Of a stretch of DNA of 64,000 bases, positions 42,229-52,475 are shown one piece after another. The translations under genes were made by a program, and so were the position numbers. The stretch lies in contig JANTQA010000047.1 of assembly GCA_027625915.1 (NCBI GenBank), forward strand, positions 20,398,001-20,462,000. Direction: 5' to 3'. The notes beneath the pieces were generated by a model, which saw only the letters and a program-made list of their open reading frames with translations, was not told where the DNA came from and did not search any database. The DNA is from Anaeramoeba flamelloides (Eukaryota > Metamonada > Anaeramoebidae). How positions within the stretch are numbered: position 1 is the stretch's first letter; every line of letters starts with the position of its first letter.

Positions 42229-42484
42229 ATAAACCTTAAATCTACGATTTTATCATTTTTTTCATTTTTTCAATCTTTTTTTGTCTTTTTTTCTTTCATC
42301 TTTTTTCCTCTTTTCTTATTAGTTATTTTAATCGAATTTTTCAGTTTTCGAATCAAAATAAAGAATAAAAATTAGAAAAACAAAAACAAAAACAAAAACA
42401 CAACAAAGAAAACACAACAAAGAAAAAATTTTAAAAGTTTTATTTTTGGTTTTTTGGAATTGTTCAAACTGTTTGAAATAATAA
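42229..42484 (+). promoter_or_regulatory. Leader region of copy E
   Basis: Continues the family 5' flank: TATTTTAATCGAATTTTT, TTTTCGAATCAAAATAAAG, then the start-proximal GAATTGTTCAAACTGTTTG block before ATG 42485. The inverted TTCGAA core recurs at copies A, C and F. Confidence 0.45.
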
Positions 42485-45400
42485 ATGAACCTAAGTAACC
42501 TATACCTAAAAAAAGAAAAAGAAGAATTCAAAAACAAATTGCAAAGGGTAATCTTAAATGATCAAACGCTTACCAGTCTGGTTCTTCATGGGAATGAAAT
42601 TGGAGACGAGGGAATGCAAGCATTAAGTGAATGTTTAAAAGTCAACCAAACCCTTACCAAATTGATACTTTTGGATCGAAATGATATTGGAATTGAAATC
42701 GAGCGAATGCAAGTTTTATGTGAAGCTCTAAAAGTCAACCAAACCCTTAGTGTGTTGAGAATTTCTTATAATCAAATTGGAATGGAGAAAATGAAAGCTT
42801 TTTGTGAGGCCCTAAAAGTCAACCAAAGCCTGACCCAACTGGATCTTTATAGTAATGATAAAATTACAGACGAGGAAATGAAAGCTCTAAGTGAAGCTTT
42901 AAAAGTTAACCAAACTCTTACCAAATTGGTTCTTTCTATGAATGAAATTAGAGCCAAGGGAATGAAATCATTAAGACATGCCTTAAAAGCGAACCAAACC
43001 CTTACTGAATTGGATCTTTCTGACAATCAAATTGGTGAAAAGGAAATGCAAGCATTAAGCGATGCTCTAAAAGTCAACCAAACCCTTACCCACTTGGATC
43101 TTTCTGAGAATGAAATTAGAGCCAAGGGAATGAAAGCATTAAGACAAGCCTTAAAAGTCAACCAAGGCCTTACTAAATTGAACCTTTCTGAGAATCAAAT
43201 TGGAGACGAAGGAATGGAATCTTTAAGTGAATGTTTGAAAGTAAACCAATCCCTTATCTACTTGTCTCTTTCAAAGAATCAAATTCAGGACGAAGGAATA
43301 GAACCACTATGTGAATCATTAAAAGTCAACCAAACCCTTACCCACTTGAATCTACGTAGTAATAAAATTGGAGCGGAGGTAATGCAAGCATTATCTGAAT
43401 GTCTAAAAGTTAACCAAACCCTTACCAACTTGGACCTTTCTTTGAATCAAATTAGAGACAAGGGAACAGAATCACTAAGTGAAGCTTTAACAGTAAACCA
43501 AACCCTTACCAACTTGGACCTTTCTGAGAATGGAATTGGAGATGAGGGAATTAAAGCACTATGTGAATCCTTAAAAGTCAACCATCACCTTATCTATCTG
43601 GATCTACGTACTAATCAAATAGGAGCCGAGGGAATGAAAGCACTAAGAGAATCTTTAAAAGTAAACCAAACATTAACCAACCTGGTTCTTTCTTTTAATG
43701 AAATTACAGACGAGGGAATCAATGCTTTAAGTGAATTTCTAACAGTCAACCAAACCCTTACCAACTTGGATCTTTTAGGTAATGAAATTGGGCCTGAGGG
43801 AATGGAAGCCTTATGTGAGTCTTTAAAAGTCAACCAAACCCTTACCCACTTGGATCTATCTGAGAATGAAATTGGAGACAAGGGAATGCAACCACTAAGT
43901 GAAGCCTTAAAAGTAAACCAAACCCTTACACACTTGAATCTTGGTTATAATAAAATTAGATCCAAGGGAGTCGAATACCTAGGTGAAGCCTTAAAGATAA
44001 ACCAAACCTTAACCCGATTGGATCTTTATGATAATAAAATAGGATATTATGACAATAATGAAGATCACGAAGTTCATGAAAAAAATTTTAAAGAATTTAT
44101 ACAATCCTTGAAAATCAATAAATCTATTATCGATCTAAATATTCGGAATGGAAATAAGATTATTGAAAAAAATCTAAACAAAATATATTATATTATTGAA
44201 AGAAATGTCGATTTTCAAAAAAAGTTAACCAAATCAGTCAAAGTTGGAAATTTGCAATTATTCCAACAATTAATTCAAATTGAAAAAATACCCTTAATAT
44301 ACAAACCCTATTCTTATCAATTATTCGATGACGATGATAAAATTAATATTCCAAATAACCAAGAGGAAAATACAATTTTCCATACATCCATTTTTCACAA
44401 CCAAACAGAAATTCTATTTTATTTATTATTTGCAAATAATGAAAAAACAGATCAACAAATTATTTCAAAAAGAAATTTTTTATTGAATTTCAAAAATGCA
44501 AAAACAAACAAAAGTGCAATTGATTTGTTAAATCCAAATGAAATTTTAATTCAAGATTTTAAAAATTATTATAATCAATTTATTTCATCATTTTCATCTT
44601 CTTCTTTTTCACAATCTTGTTCTTTTTCTTCTTCATTTTCTTCTTATCTCAATAATAATGAAAAAACAAATAATTTCCCAAATAAATTAATTGCAGAAGA
44701 AGAAATAATATTGATGAGAATTGGCAAAGAATGGAAAACAATCAAAAATGAATTCCAAAATGAATTAACTAAAAAACAAAAACAATTATTTTTAAAATGG
44801 TTATATTGTCCTGTTTCTTTTAATTTTCAAGAAAAACAAATAATTCTTGAAGTTTTCAAATTATTAAATATCAACCAATTTGAGAAACAAACTTTATTTT
44901 CAAATGAAAAATTATTAAATGATTTCCAAAATTATATCAAGAAATATGCAAATTCTGAAAAAAAAGTATTTCAAATCAACTTAAAAAAAAAATTGAAAAA
45001 CAAGAAAAAGAAGAATGAGAACAAGAAAAATAAAAAGAATGAAAATAAAAATGATTCTTTCAAAATCAAATCAATTCAAATCAATAAATTTATTCTTTGC
45101 TTAAGATCAAATTTATTTCGAGATCTAATTTTTCAGACTTTTCCTTACCAATTAAAAATTGAAAAAGAAAAGGAAAAAAAAATTAGAATTGAAAATGAAA
45201 AGGAAAGTGACATAAAAAAGATAAAAGGAAACAAAAAGGAAACTAAAAAAGAAATTGAAAAAGATAAAGAAAAAGAAAAAAAAATTGAAAAAGAAAAAGA
45301 AACAGAAAAAGATAAGGTTAAGGAAAAGGTAAAGGAAAAGGAAACAGAAAAAGATAAAGTTAATGAAAAGGAAAAAGAAAAGATAAAAGATAGACGAAAA

Positions 45401-45874
45401 AAAAGAGTAAAACTGACAATCAATCAAGTTACTGATTATTTTACTTCAATTCCTGAATTTTATCCTTTTTTTCTCTCAGAATTTTATAATTTAAATTTAT
45501 CACCATTTGCTTTTACTTTTGATTTTGAAAACAAAAACTATAACAACAATAATAACAACAAGCACAATATTCAAAAAATCTACAGTGACGATAACAATCA
45601 GAAAAATACTAATACCAACAACAATAATAAAAAACCAACAACAAAATATAATAATAAGATCCAGCAAAAACCAACAACCAAAAATCACAATCAAAAATCA
45701 TCAGAGCAATTCATTTTAACAATTACAAAAGCAAAAAGTATTTTAAAAACTTATAATCAAAATAATCTTAATAATTTAATCAATTTCTATTTAGAAAAAG
45801 ATGTTTCTGGATTCTATCAAACAAATCCACTTTTATTCATTTCTAATTTATTTCATTTCTCTCAAAAATTATAA
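42485..45874 (+). CDS. LRR-ankyrin-BTB-like protein, copy E
   Basis: 1129 residues. Seventeen LRRs and an extended capping repeat fill residues about 29-575. Repeats 2 and 4 have extra residues (LDRNDIGIEIE and SNDKITDEE), so the array is less regular than in copy B. Ankyrin-like residues about 580-685 include NTIFHTSIFHNQTEILFYLL. A Ser-rich linker and the conserved helical segment follow. BTB-like pieces lie at about 859-892, 977-1017 and 1072-1129, separated by a mixed Lys/Glu/Asp/Val tract and an Asn-rich tract. Its 5' flank is split by two nested insertions about 260 bp and more before the ATG, so expression may differ from the other copies. Confidence 0.9.
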   Translation: MNLSNLYLKKEKEEFKNKLQRVILNDQTLTSLVLHGNEIGDEGMQALSECLKVNQTLTKLILLDRNDIGIEIERMQVLCEALKVNQTLSVLRISYNQIGMEKMKAFCEALKVNQSLTQLDLYSNDKITDEEMKALSEALKVNQTLTKLVLSMNEIRAKGMKSLRHALKANQTLTELDLSDNQIGEKEMQALSDALKVNQTLTHLDLSENEIRAKGMKALRQALKVNQGLTKLNLSENQIGDEGMESLSECLKVNQSLIYLSLSKNQIQDEGIEPLCESLKVNQTLTHLNLRSNKIGAEVMQALSECLKVNQTLTNLDLSLNQIRDKGTESLSEALTVNQTLTNLDLSENGIGDEGIKALCESLKVNHHLIYLDLRTNQIGAEGMKALRESLKVNQTLTNLVLSFNEITDEGINALSEFLTVNQTLTNLDLLGNEIGPEGMEALCESLKVNQTLTHLDLSENEIGDKGMQPLSEALKVNQTLTHLNLGYNKIRSKGVEYLGEALKINQTLTRLDLYDNKIGYYDNNEDHEVHEKNFKEFIQSLKINKSIIDLNIRNGNKIIEKNLNKIYYIIERNVDFQKKLTKSVKVGNLQLFQQLIQIEKIPLIYKPYSYQLFDDDDKINIPNNQEENTIFHTSIFHNQTEILFYLLFANNEKTDQQIISKRNFLLNFKNAKTNKSAIDLLNPNEILIQDFKNYYNQFISSFSSSSFSQSCSFSSSFSSYLNNNEKTNNFPNKLIAEEEIILMRIGKEWKTIKNEFQNELTKKQKQLFLKWLYCPVSFNFQEKQIILEVFKLLNINQFEKQTLFSNEKLLNDFQNYIKKYANSEKKVFQINLKKKLKNKKKKNENKKNKKNENKNDSFKIKSIQINKFILCLRSNLFRDLIFQTFPYQLKIEKEKEKKIRIENEKESDIKKIKGNKKETKKEIEKDKEKEKKIEKEKETEKDKVKEKVKEKETEKDKVNEKEKEKIKDRRKKRVKLTINQVTDYFTSIPEFYPFFLSEFYNLNLSPFAFTFDFENKNYNNNNNNKHNIQKIYSDDNNQKNTNTNNNNKKPTTKYNNKIQQKPTTKNHNQKSSEQFILTITKAKSILKTYNQNNLNNLINFYLEKDVSGFYQTNPLLFISNLFHFSQKL

Positions 45875-46789
45875 AAAATTCTAAATTATAACAAATATTA
45901 AAATAAAAGAAAAGGATAGAAAACAAACGAAAAGATAAAGTTAAGGTTAATAAAAAATAATCATTATCTGAACAATAATTTCATTTCAATTCACATTTAT
46001 ATCCTTAAAATTACTTATTTAACATGATTCAACATGATTTTATCTAGTTTATAATAACTTTTAAATGAAAATAATATTAATTTGAATATATTCGAATTAT
46101 CCTTTCTAATAATTTGATTAGTTTCATATAGATTAATCTTATTTTTTTATTTTTTTTCAATTTAACAATTTTAATCATAAATAAATTTTTATACTCCATC
46201 TTTAGATCATAACTATTTTCTATTTTTATATATTTTAAATATTGTTTTAAAAATTGAAAAACAAAGTTATCAGATTGAAAACAAATCTAATTTATTATTA
46301 TTTTAAAAATATTAATGAAGAATGAAATTATCATTTAAATCAATAAATCAAATTTAATGATTCTCAGATAAACAAACAATAATTTAATTTTTGATCTCTC
46401 TCTTTCTCTCTCTCTCTCTCTCGCTCTTTCTTTTTATATTTAAAAAATTTTCAAAAATAATTATTTAATTTTTGATTCACAAAAATTTGAAAATACTTTA
46501 GTATTATTTTTATAACTCTAATTATTTATAATATTTATTTGAAAATATATTTTTCAATCTTCAAATTCTGATTATTGATTATTAATAATTTCAATTTGTT
46601 TACAAAATACATGATATTTTCAACTTCATTTTTTCTTATAAGAAATAAACTAAAATTCAAAATTTTTAACAAAACATAAACAAAGCTTCAAAGAATCACA
46701 ATTATAATAATTACATTCAAATTGTAAATAATTTTAATTTTTAAAATCTCCCAAAAAATCATTTTTACATCTATTAGAATTTTGTTTTC
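45875..46789. other. Shared 3' flank of copy E
   Basis: Non-coding. Very close to the copy C flank (GATAGAAAACAAACGAAAAG in both), with a CT microsatellite at 46397-46433. No gene seen. Confidence 0.5.
46397..46433. repeat. CT microsatellite, copy E 3' flank
   Basis: Uninterrupted CTCTCTCTCTCTC core with one G. Same position as in the other flanks. Confidence 0.65.
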
Positions 46790-48696
46790 ATTTCATTTTT
46801 TGAATTACAAAACTTGTTAAATTTAGATAGAAATTTTTTTAGAAAAATTGATATTCTGTCAACGTTACAGGTTCTTCAAAATAGATAAACTCAAATAAAT
46901 AATATTATGTTGATGGTTTCTAACCATTTGATCCATCAATAATCTTATAGAATTTTTCAAAATTTTCCAATTTTCATTTTATTGGATTAGTTCTCCAAAA
47001 TTTTGAACACATAGATCTCAATTTATTGATATTGATAATTAATTATTTTTTTTGGTTCATTAGTATTGTAATATAGAAAAAATTGTTAAAATTTCAATTA
47101 ATATATGAGTTTTAATTTGGTATTTCTTTCTAGAATTTATTAAAATAATTTTTGTATTTTTCAAAAAATCAATTTTATTTTGTGTTTTCAAAATTTTGAA
47201 CAAGAGTTGATGATAATTTTTATCTTTGAAGAAAAAATGACCAGATTTTGGAATAACATTTCTCAAAAATACAATTTTGAAATCTGATTATGGAAAAATT
47301 TCAAATTCTAAAAATTTTGAAAATTGAAATAGTTATCAAGGATTTACCTGAGATACTATACTTATGGGATCAATATTCTATTACAACATGACAAAATTTT
47401 AATATATGATATTGATGAGATTCACGAATTGTTAATTTTGTAGATATCAAGTTTCAAAAAATTCTGATCAATAAATAAACTCAAAATTGAAATTTCTTTT
47501 GTGAGATCAATTTTTTTTTATTTTTTTTTTTCTGAATAATTAAAAATATGAATTCATTTTTATCTCTTACATTATAATGACTTTCTACCCTTTTTATTGT
47601 CATTTCCATCATTATTAAACAATAACAAGTCTTTGTTACAAGGAATATTGATATAAAGATTTTTTTAAAATAATATAAGCTATATTAGAATGATTTAAAG
47701 AGTAAAATATTTTGATTAAATTAATTTTAGAATAATTAGAAAAATAATATTTCAATTTAATATAAACATGATTATCAAAAATTTTATATAAAATATTATC
47801 AACATAAGAGAATTTGTATAATTCAAGTGGACCCTTTTATCATCAATCATATTTTCTCTTATTTCACATTTTCTTTTTATTAAAATAATATCATTAACAA
47901 ATCATTTTTAAATGATTACAGATGATTTAATTTTAATTATTAAAGAGAATATAAATTAAATAAATAATAAATTAATATATCAAAATAAAATTCAATTAGG
48001 ATTAAAACTTAATAATGATAATACAGATATATTATAGGATTAATCAAAGATTTTTATAATTTGGTTATTTATTTGGAAAAAAATTGATATATAGTAAATA
48101 ATCTAAAAACGGCAAATTAAATTTATAACAATTCTATATAACAATTATTTTTAATACTTTACATATAAATAATTTGAAAATTCACTTATTTTTATCTTTT
48201 TTATTAAGTCAATTAACCTACAGGTTAGAAATAGATAATAATAAAATAGAAACTATAAATTATTAAAATTCTTGGATGAATACAGCCATTACTGAAATAT
48301 CTAAAATAAACAGAATCACACCATTTCTTATTTAGAAATCAATTTTTTAAATTTGAATATTTGTTAATTTCAATTAATAAATTGAAATTTAAATTCAAAG
48401 ATAAATTAAAACAGTTATATCTACCTTATCTGGATAAACTAATAAAAATTAACCATAGAAATAACAATAAAATAGATTGGAATTCTGAGAATTTAAAACT
48501 TCAGATATTCATTTATTTTAATTTTAATAAGTTGTAAATTTTAACTGTTGAAAAATTTCTTTTGGGTGTAGTTTTTTTTTTTTGAGAAATTAAAAATTTC
48601 AAAAATTTTCTTTTTTTAATTTCTCAAATTAAAAAAAAACCGATATTAGTTTGTATAGAATTTAAAAGAATGAGGTAAAATCTAATATTTTAAATT
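46790..48696. other. Second copy of the duplicated spacer, left part
   Basis: Collinear with 20472-26136 but without the LINE, the 25030-25226 MITE and the foldback element, so it carries the empty sites. The segment 48345-48480 also matches 62790-62950 after copy F. No gene seen. Confidence 0.55.
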
Positions 48697-48890
48697 CAGT
48701 TTCGCTTTGTGGGTACAAATTTTCAACCGAATTTAAGGCACAAAAAAATCTCAAATTTAGGAACAAAATTTGGAATTTTTATTTTTACACAAATTGTTTT
48801 ACTAGAATCTGAATTTTGTGCTTTAAATTGAGATTTTTATTGTACCTTAAATATCGTTGCAAGTTTCTGCCTTTAAAGTGGAATTGACTG
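48697..48890. mobile_element. Palindromic MITE, second-duplicate copy
   Basis: Orthologous to 26137-26332, with CAGTTTCGCTTTG and TGGAATTGACTG ends and TA at 48891-48892. It has diverged, so it no longer pairs perfectly. Confidence 0.6.
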
Positions 48891-48892
48891 TA

Positions 48893-49490
48893 ACTAAAAA
48901 AAAAAAAAACAAGAAAATTTTCGTTAGATTTTCCAGGATTCAAAAGAATTAAGTAAAATCCCCTATTTTACTCAATTATGTTGAATTCTGGAAAACTGTC
49001 TCTAGCGTTTTTTTTATTTTTGAAATAATAATAAAATATCAAAATTTTTCTTTTAATTTATTAAATTAAAAAAAAATCACTGTTAGATTTTCTTGAGGTT
49101 TTCTATTTTATTTGGAAAATCTCTAGATTTTAGTTAGGTTTTTTTTACTTTTCGAAATGACTGAAAATTTATTAAAATTTTCTGTTTATTTCTAAAGTAA
49201 AAAAAACCTAGAAAACTTCACGAATAAAATAGAAAACCTCAAAAAAACCTATAACAATTCACAAATAAAAGAGTAAACATCAAGTAAAAAGCCGTTATGT
49301 TTTTTTTTTACTTTTTGAAATAAAAAGAAAAATTTTTTTTAAAATTGTCTTTTCATTTCAAAAAGTAAAAAAAATGCTGTTAGATTTTCCAAAATTTAAA
49401 AGAATTGAGTTCAATCTTTGATTTTACCCAATTCTTTTGAATTATGAAAAACCTAGGCACTCTACGGCACTTGTTGGCACGAAAGTTTGT
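48893..49490. repeat. Hairpin-cassette cluster
   Basis: CCAGGATTCAAAAGAATTAA pairs with a TTGAATTCTGG block, then CCTAGAAAACTTCAC and CCTATAACAATTC units, and a terminal CTCTACGGCACTTG motif. Counterpart of 26340-26735 plus 27240-27700. Confidence 0.5.
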
Positions 49491-52010
49491 TTATCATGTT
49501 ATTATACCTTATAATTATTCTATATTCCTGACCTTTCCATCTATAATTATTTGTTATTAAGTTCTCTCTAAATTGATTAAGATTCGGCATCTAGTAGTTT
49601 TAGATTTTTTATTAAAATTTTCATTATGCATTTTGAAAATTTTAAATTTTTTGATATGTGTTCAAAAATAAGAATGACTAATTTCTTTTTGTATAAAAGT
49701 CTTTTTTTAAATACCGAAATTCTAAAAAAAATATATTTACAAAATAGATCTCAATATTAATTGTGAAACTTTTTGTTAAAACTTGGATCAAATATTCATT
49801 TATTAAATCCCTTATATTTCAATTGGTTGATGTTAGTAGTGAAATATTAATTATTAAAAATAATAGCATAATTTAAAATTTTCCATCTCAAATCACACTT
49901 TCCAACATTAATCTAAAAATATATGATTTTCCACTATTTTCAAGAATTAACTTAATTATTAATTAAAAATAATAGTTTACTTTTTTTTAGTTTAAGATTG
50001 TAAACATGGCAATTTTGGGTTTCAAAAAAAAAAAAACACAAATTAATAAATTGTTTAAATGAAGTTAACTGATCCATTTCAGGGAAAGTATAAAATAATA
50101 CTTTCAATAAAAAATTTTTTTAAGATTTTTACAAGTTTTCATTTTATTTTTAAAAAAATATTACCACCCTTAATTTTATTTTTTTTTAATCTATATATAT
50201 TTCAAAATTATTTAGTATTATTATAAATAATTCTCAAAAGATTATAGTTAACCATAGAGAATCTTAAAATCCAAGTAGTTGGTTATATCAGATAAATCAG
50301 ATTTGTATTTCAATTCGTTCGTTTATCAGGTAAAATTCTCTGAGTGGAATAGTATCAAACGTGAATCATTTAGAATAAAAAATGATTCATCTTTTGAAAA
50401 AATTTGAGAAAAAATATGTGTCAAATGGAGTAAAAATGAACATAAAAGAAGTTAATAAAATATTCGACAATGAGAACTTTTACTACTATTTGAATTTCAA
50501 AATGCCTTTTGACAATTTTCTAATAAAAAAATAAAATCCAAAAAATAATTTGATTATTGAAATTAAAATTAAATTCAAAAATTAACCACTTTAAACCAAA
50601 ATCGAAAAATTTGATCAGGTTCAATTACTGAAAATTTGAGTGATTTTAATGCATAACTTCAATATGAAAATTTAACTCGTCTAAATAATATTGACTTTCT
50701 GAAAATTTAATTGAAACAAGCCAATAGATTGAAAACAACATAAAAACTAGATACAAGGTGAAGGGTTCTAAATATTAATTGAAAATTAGAATTATGAACA
50801 TTATTGAAAGATTAATAATGTATTTTTTTATTTTTTTTTTTCAATTTTTTCACCTGTCTGAATCTTTTTTATATTGGGAAAAAGAGCTACAAACGGAAAA
50901 AGACCAAGTGGTCACTTGATAATACTGTGGACACTGAAAAAAAATTGTGTATGTACCTTGAAAATAAAAAATCAAAAGCAAAAGGCTAAAAATGACCAAA
51001 GGATTAAAGTAAATCAGATGATAAAAAAAAATAAGGAATTTCAACCATTTAAACAACAATACCCAAATGAAACTTCATGATTATTTATTAAATTAAATTA
51101 AATGTAACTAAAAGTATCATAGAAGTAATTTTTTGTCTTCTTGGTTTAAGGATAGAATTGTATATATTTTTTTTACCATTACTAATTTCTTCTTATAAAC
51201 CCTTTTTAAATTTCAATTGTCTTTTTTTCCTTTTTCCTTTTCAATTTTTTAAATTTTTGTTTTTAAAACATAACAAAATTTGGATTAGGTCTTTCTCTTA
51301 AAAAACTGTGAAATATATTGATTTTTAGGCTTAAATTGATCTTGAAGCGAATTTAAATAAAATGTCATTTAGAATATAATTTACACTTTCATCAAGTATA
51401 AAAAAAGTAAAAAAATATATCTAAATAACCAGGTATTTTCATTTTGTTAAAATTTGATCAAAAATATCATTTATTTAATCACCAAGATACCTCAAATAGT
51501 TTTATTTTCTGAGATTAGAATTGAAATGTTGAATAATTAAAAATACTAACATAATTTAATAATTCTTTTTGAAAATCTATACTTTCCAACGTAAAATGAA
51601 ATATATAATATCCTATTTTCGAAAATTAATTTAATTTTTTTGGAAATTAATGGGCTTATTTTTGAAAAGTTTTATATTGGAAATATAAGGATTTAGGATT
51701 TCAAAAAAAGAGAATCTAAATTAATCAATTTTTTAGAAGAGGTTTAACTCATCCATTTCATCAAAATACAAATTACAAATTATATAAAACAATTGTGTTA
51801 TTGATCTTGACAAGATTTTACTTTTCTTTTAGAAAAATACCACCATCTTTGGGTTTACTATCCCTGAAGGACTATCTTAAATTTGAAAAAATGTTATTTT
51901 GTCTCAGATAAAGAGACTTTTTAATTTGGTTCTAAGCTGATCGATCTTGGACTTGGTGGGGAATTTTAATTGTAGCTAGTATAAGACAATTTACATAATT
52001 TGATTTTTTT
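49491..52010. other. Second copy of the duplicated spacer, right part
   Basis: Collinear with 27701-30245, including the LINE-like scrap near 49505-49715 and a dispersed-repeat copy at 50845-51130. No gene seen. Confidence 0.5.
50845..51130 (+). repeat. Dispersed repeat family copy
   Basis: Paralogue of 29065-29340 created by the segmental duplication: GAGCTACAAACGGAAAAAGA, CACTTGATAATACTGTGG, GGCTAAAAATGACC. Two opposed small frames across it are by-products. Confidence 0.55.
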
Positions 52011-52301
52011 TTTGACTAGGAATATTTAAAAATTATTAGATATAATAATAATAATATAAACAAACAGTCGTTTCGTCAAGTGCCGTCAAGTGCCTAGCTT
52101 TTTTTTAATTTAAGAAATTAAAAGAAAATTTCAAAAATTTTCTTTTTATTTCTCAAATCAAAAAAAAGATAACGGCAGTTTTCCAGAATTTAAAAGAATT
52201 GAGTAAAATCTAAGATTTTGCTCCATTTTTTTGGATTCTGGAAAACCTAACAGCTTTAAGAGGAATTTGATTTCCCTCCTTCAAAATAAAAAAAAAAAAA
52301 T
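52011..52301 (+). mobile_element. SINE-like retroposon of 291 bp
   Basis: Flanked by a perfect 15-bp direct repeat of TAATTTGA plus seven T (51996-52010 and 52302-52316). The single, empty version is at 30231-30245. The element holds a GTCAAGTGCC motif, two long hairpins (about 52111-52167 and 52180-52250), and a 3' tail AGGAATTTGATTTCCCTCC, TTCAAAATA and poly(A). The tail matches the LINE tail near 21760. Non-coding and LINE-mobilised by inference. Confidence 0.75.
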
Positions 52302-52475
52302 TAATTTGATTTTTTTAATTTTTCCATAAATCCGAATTGAAGAGTGTAATACAAATAATTTGGTTGGAATTTAAGAATAAATTTTGATTTTTGGGTTGTC
52401 AACTGAAATTATTATGAATCTTTTTCTCAATTAAATTCAAAATATATAAAATTGTTTTTTTAAAATCTACTTTAA

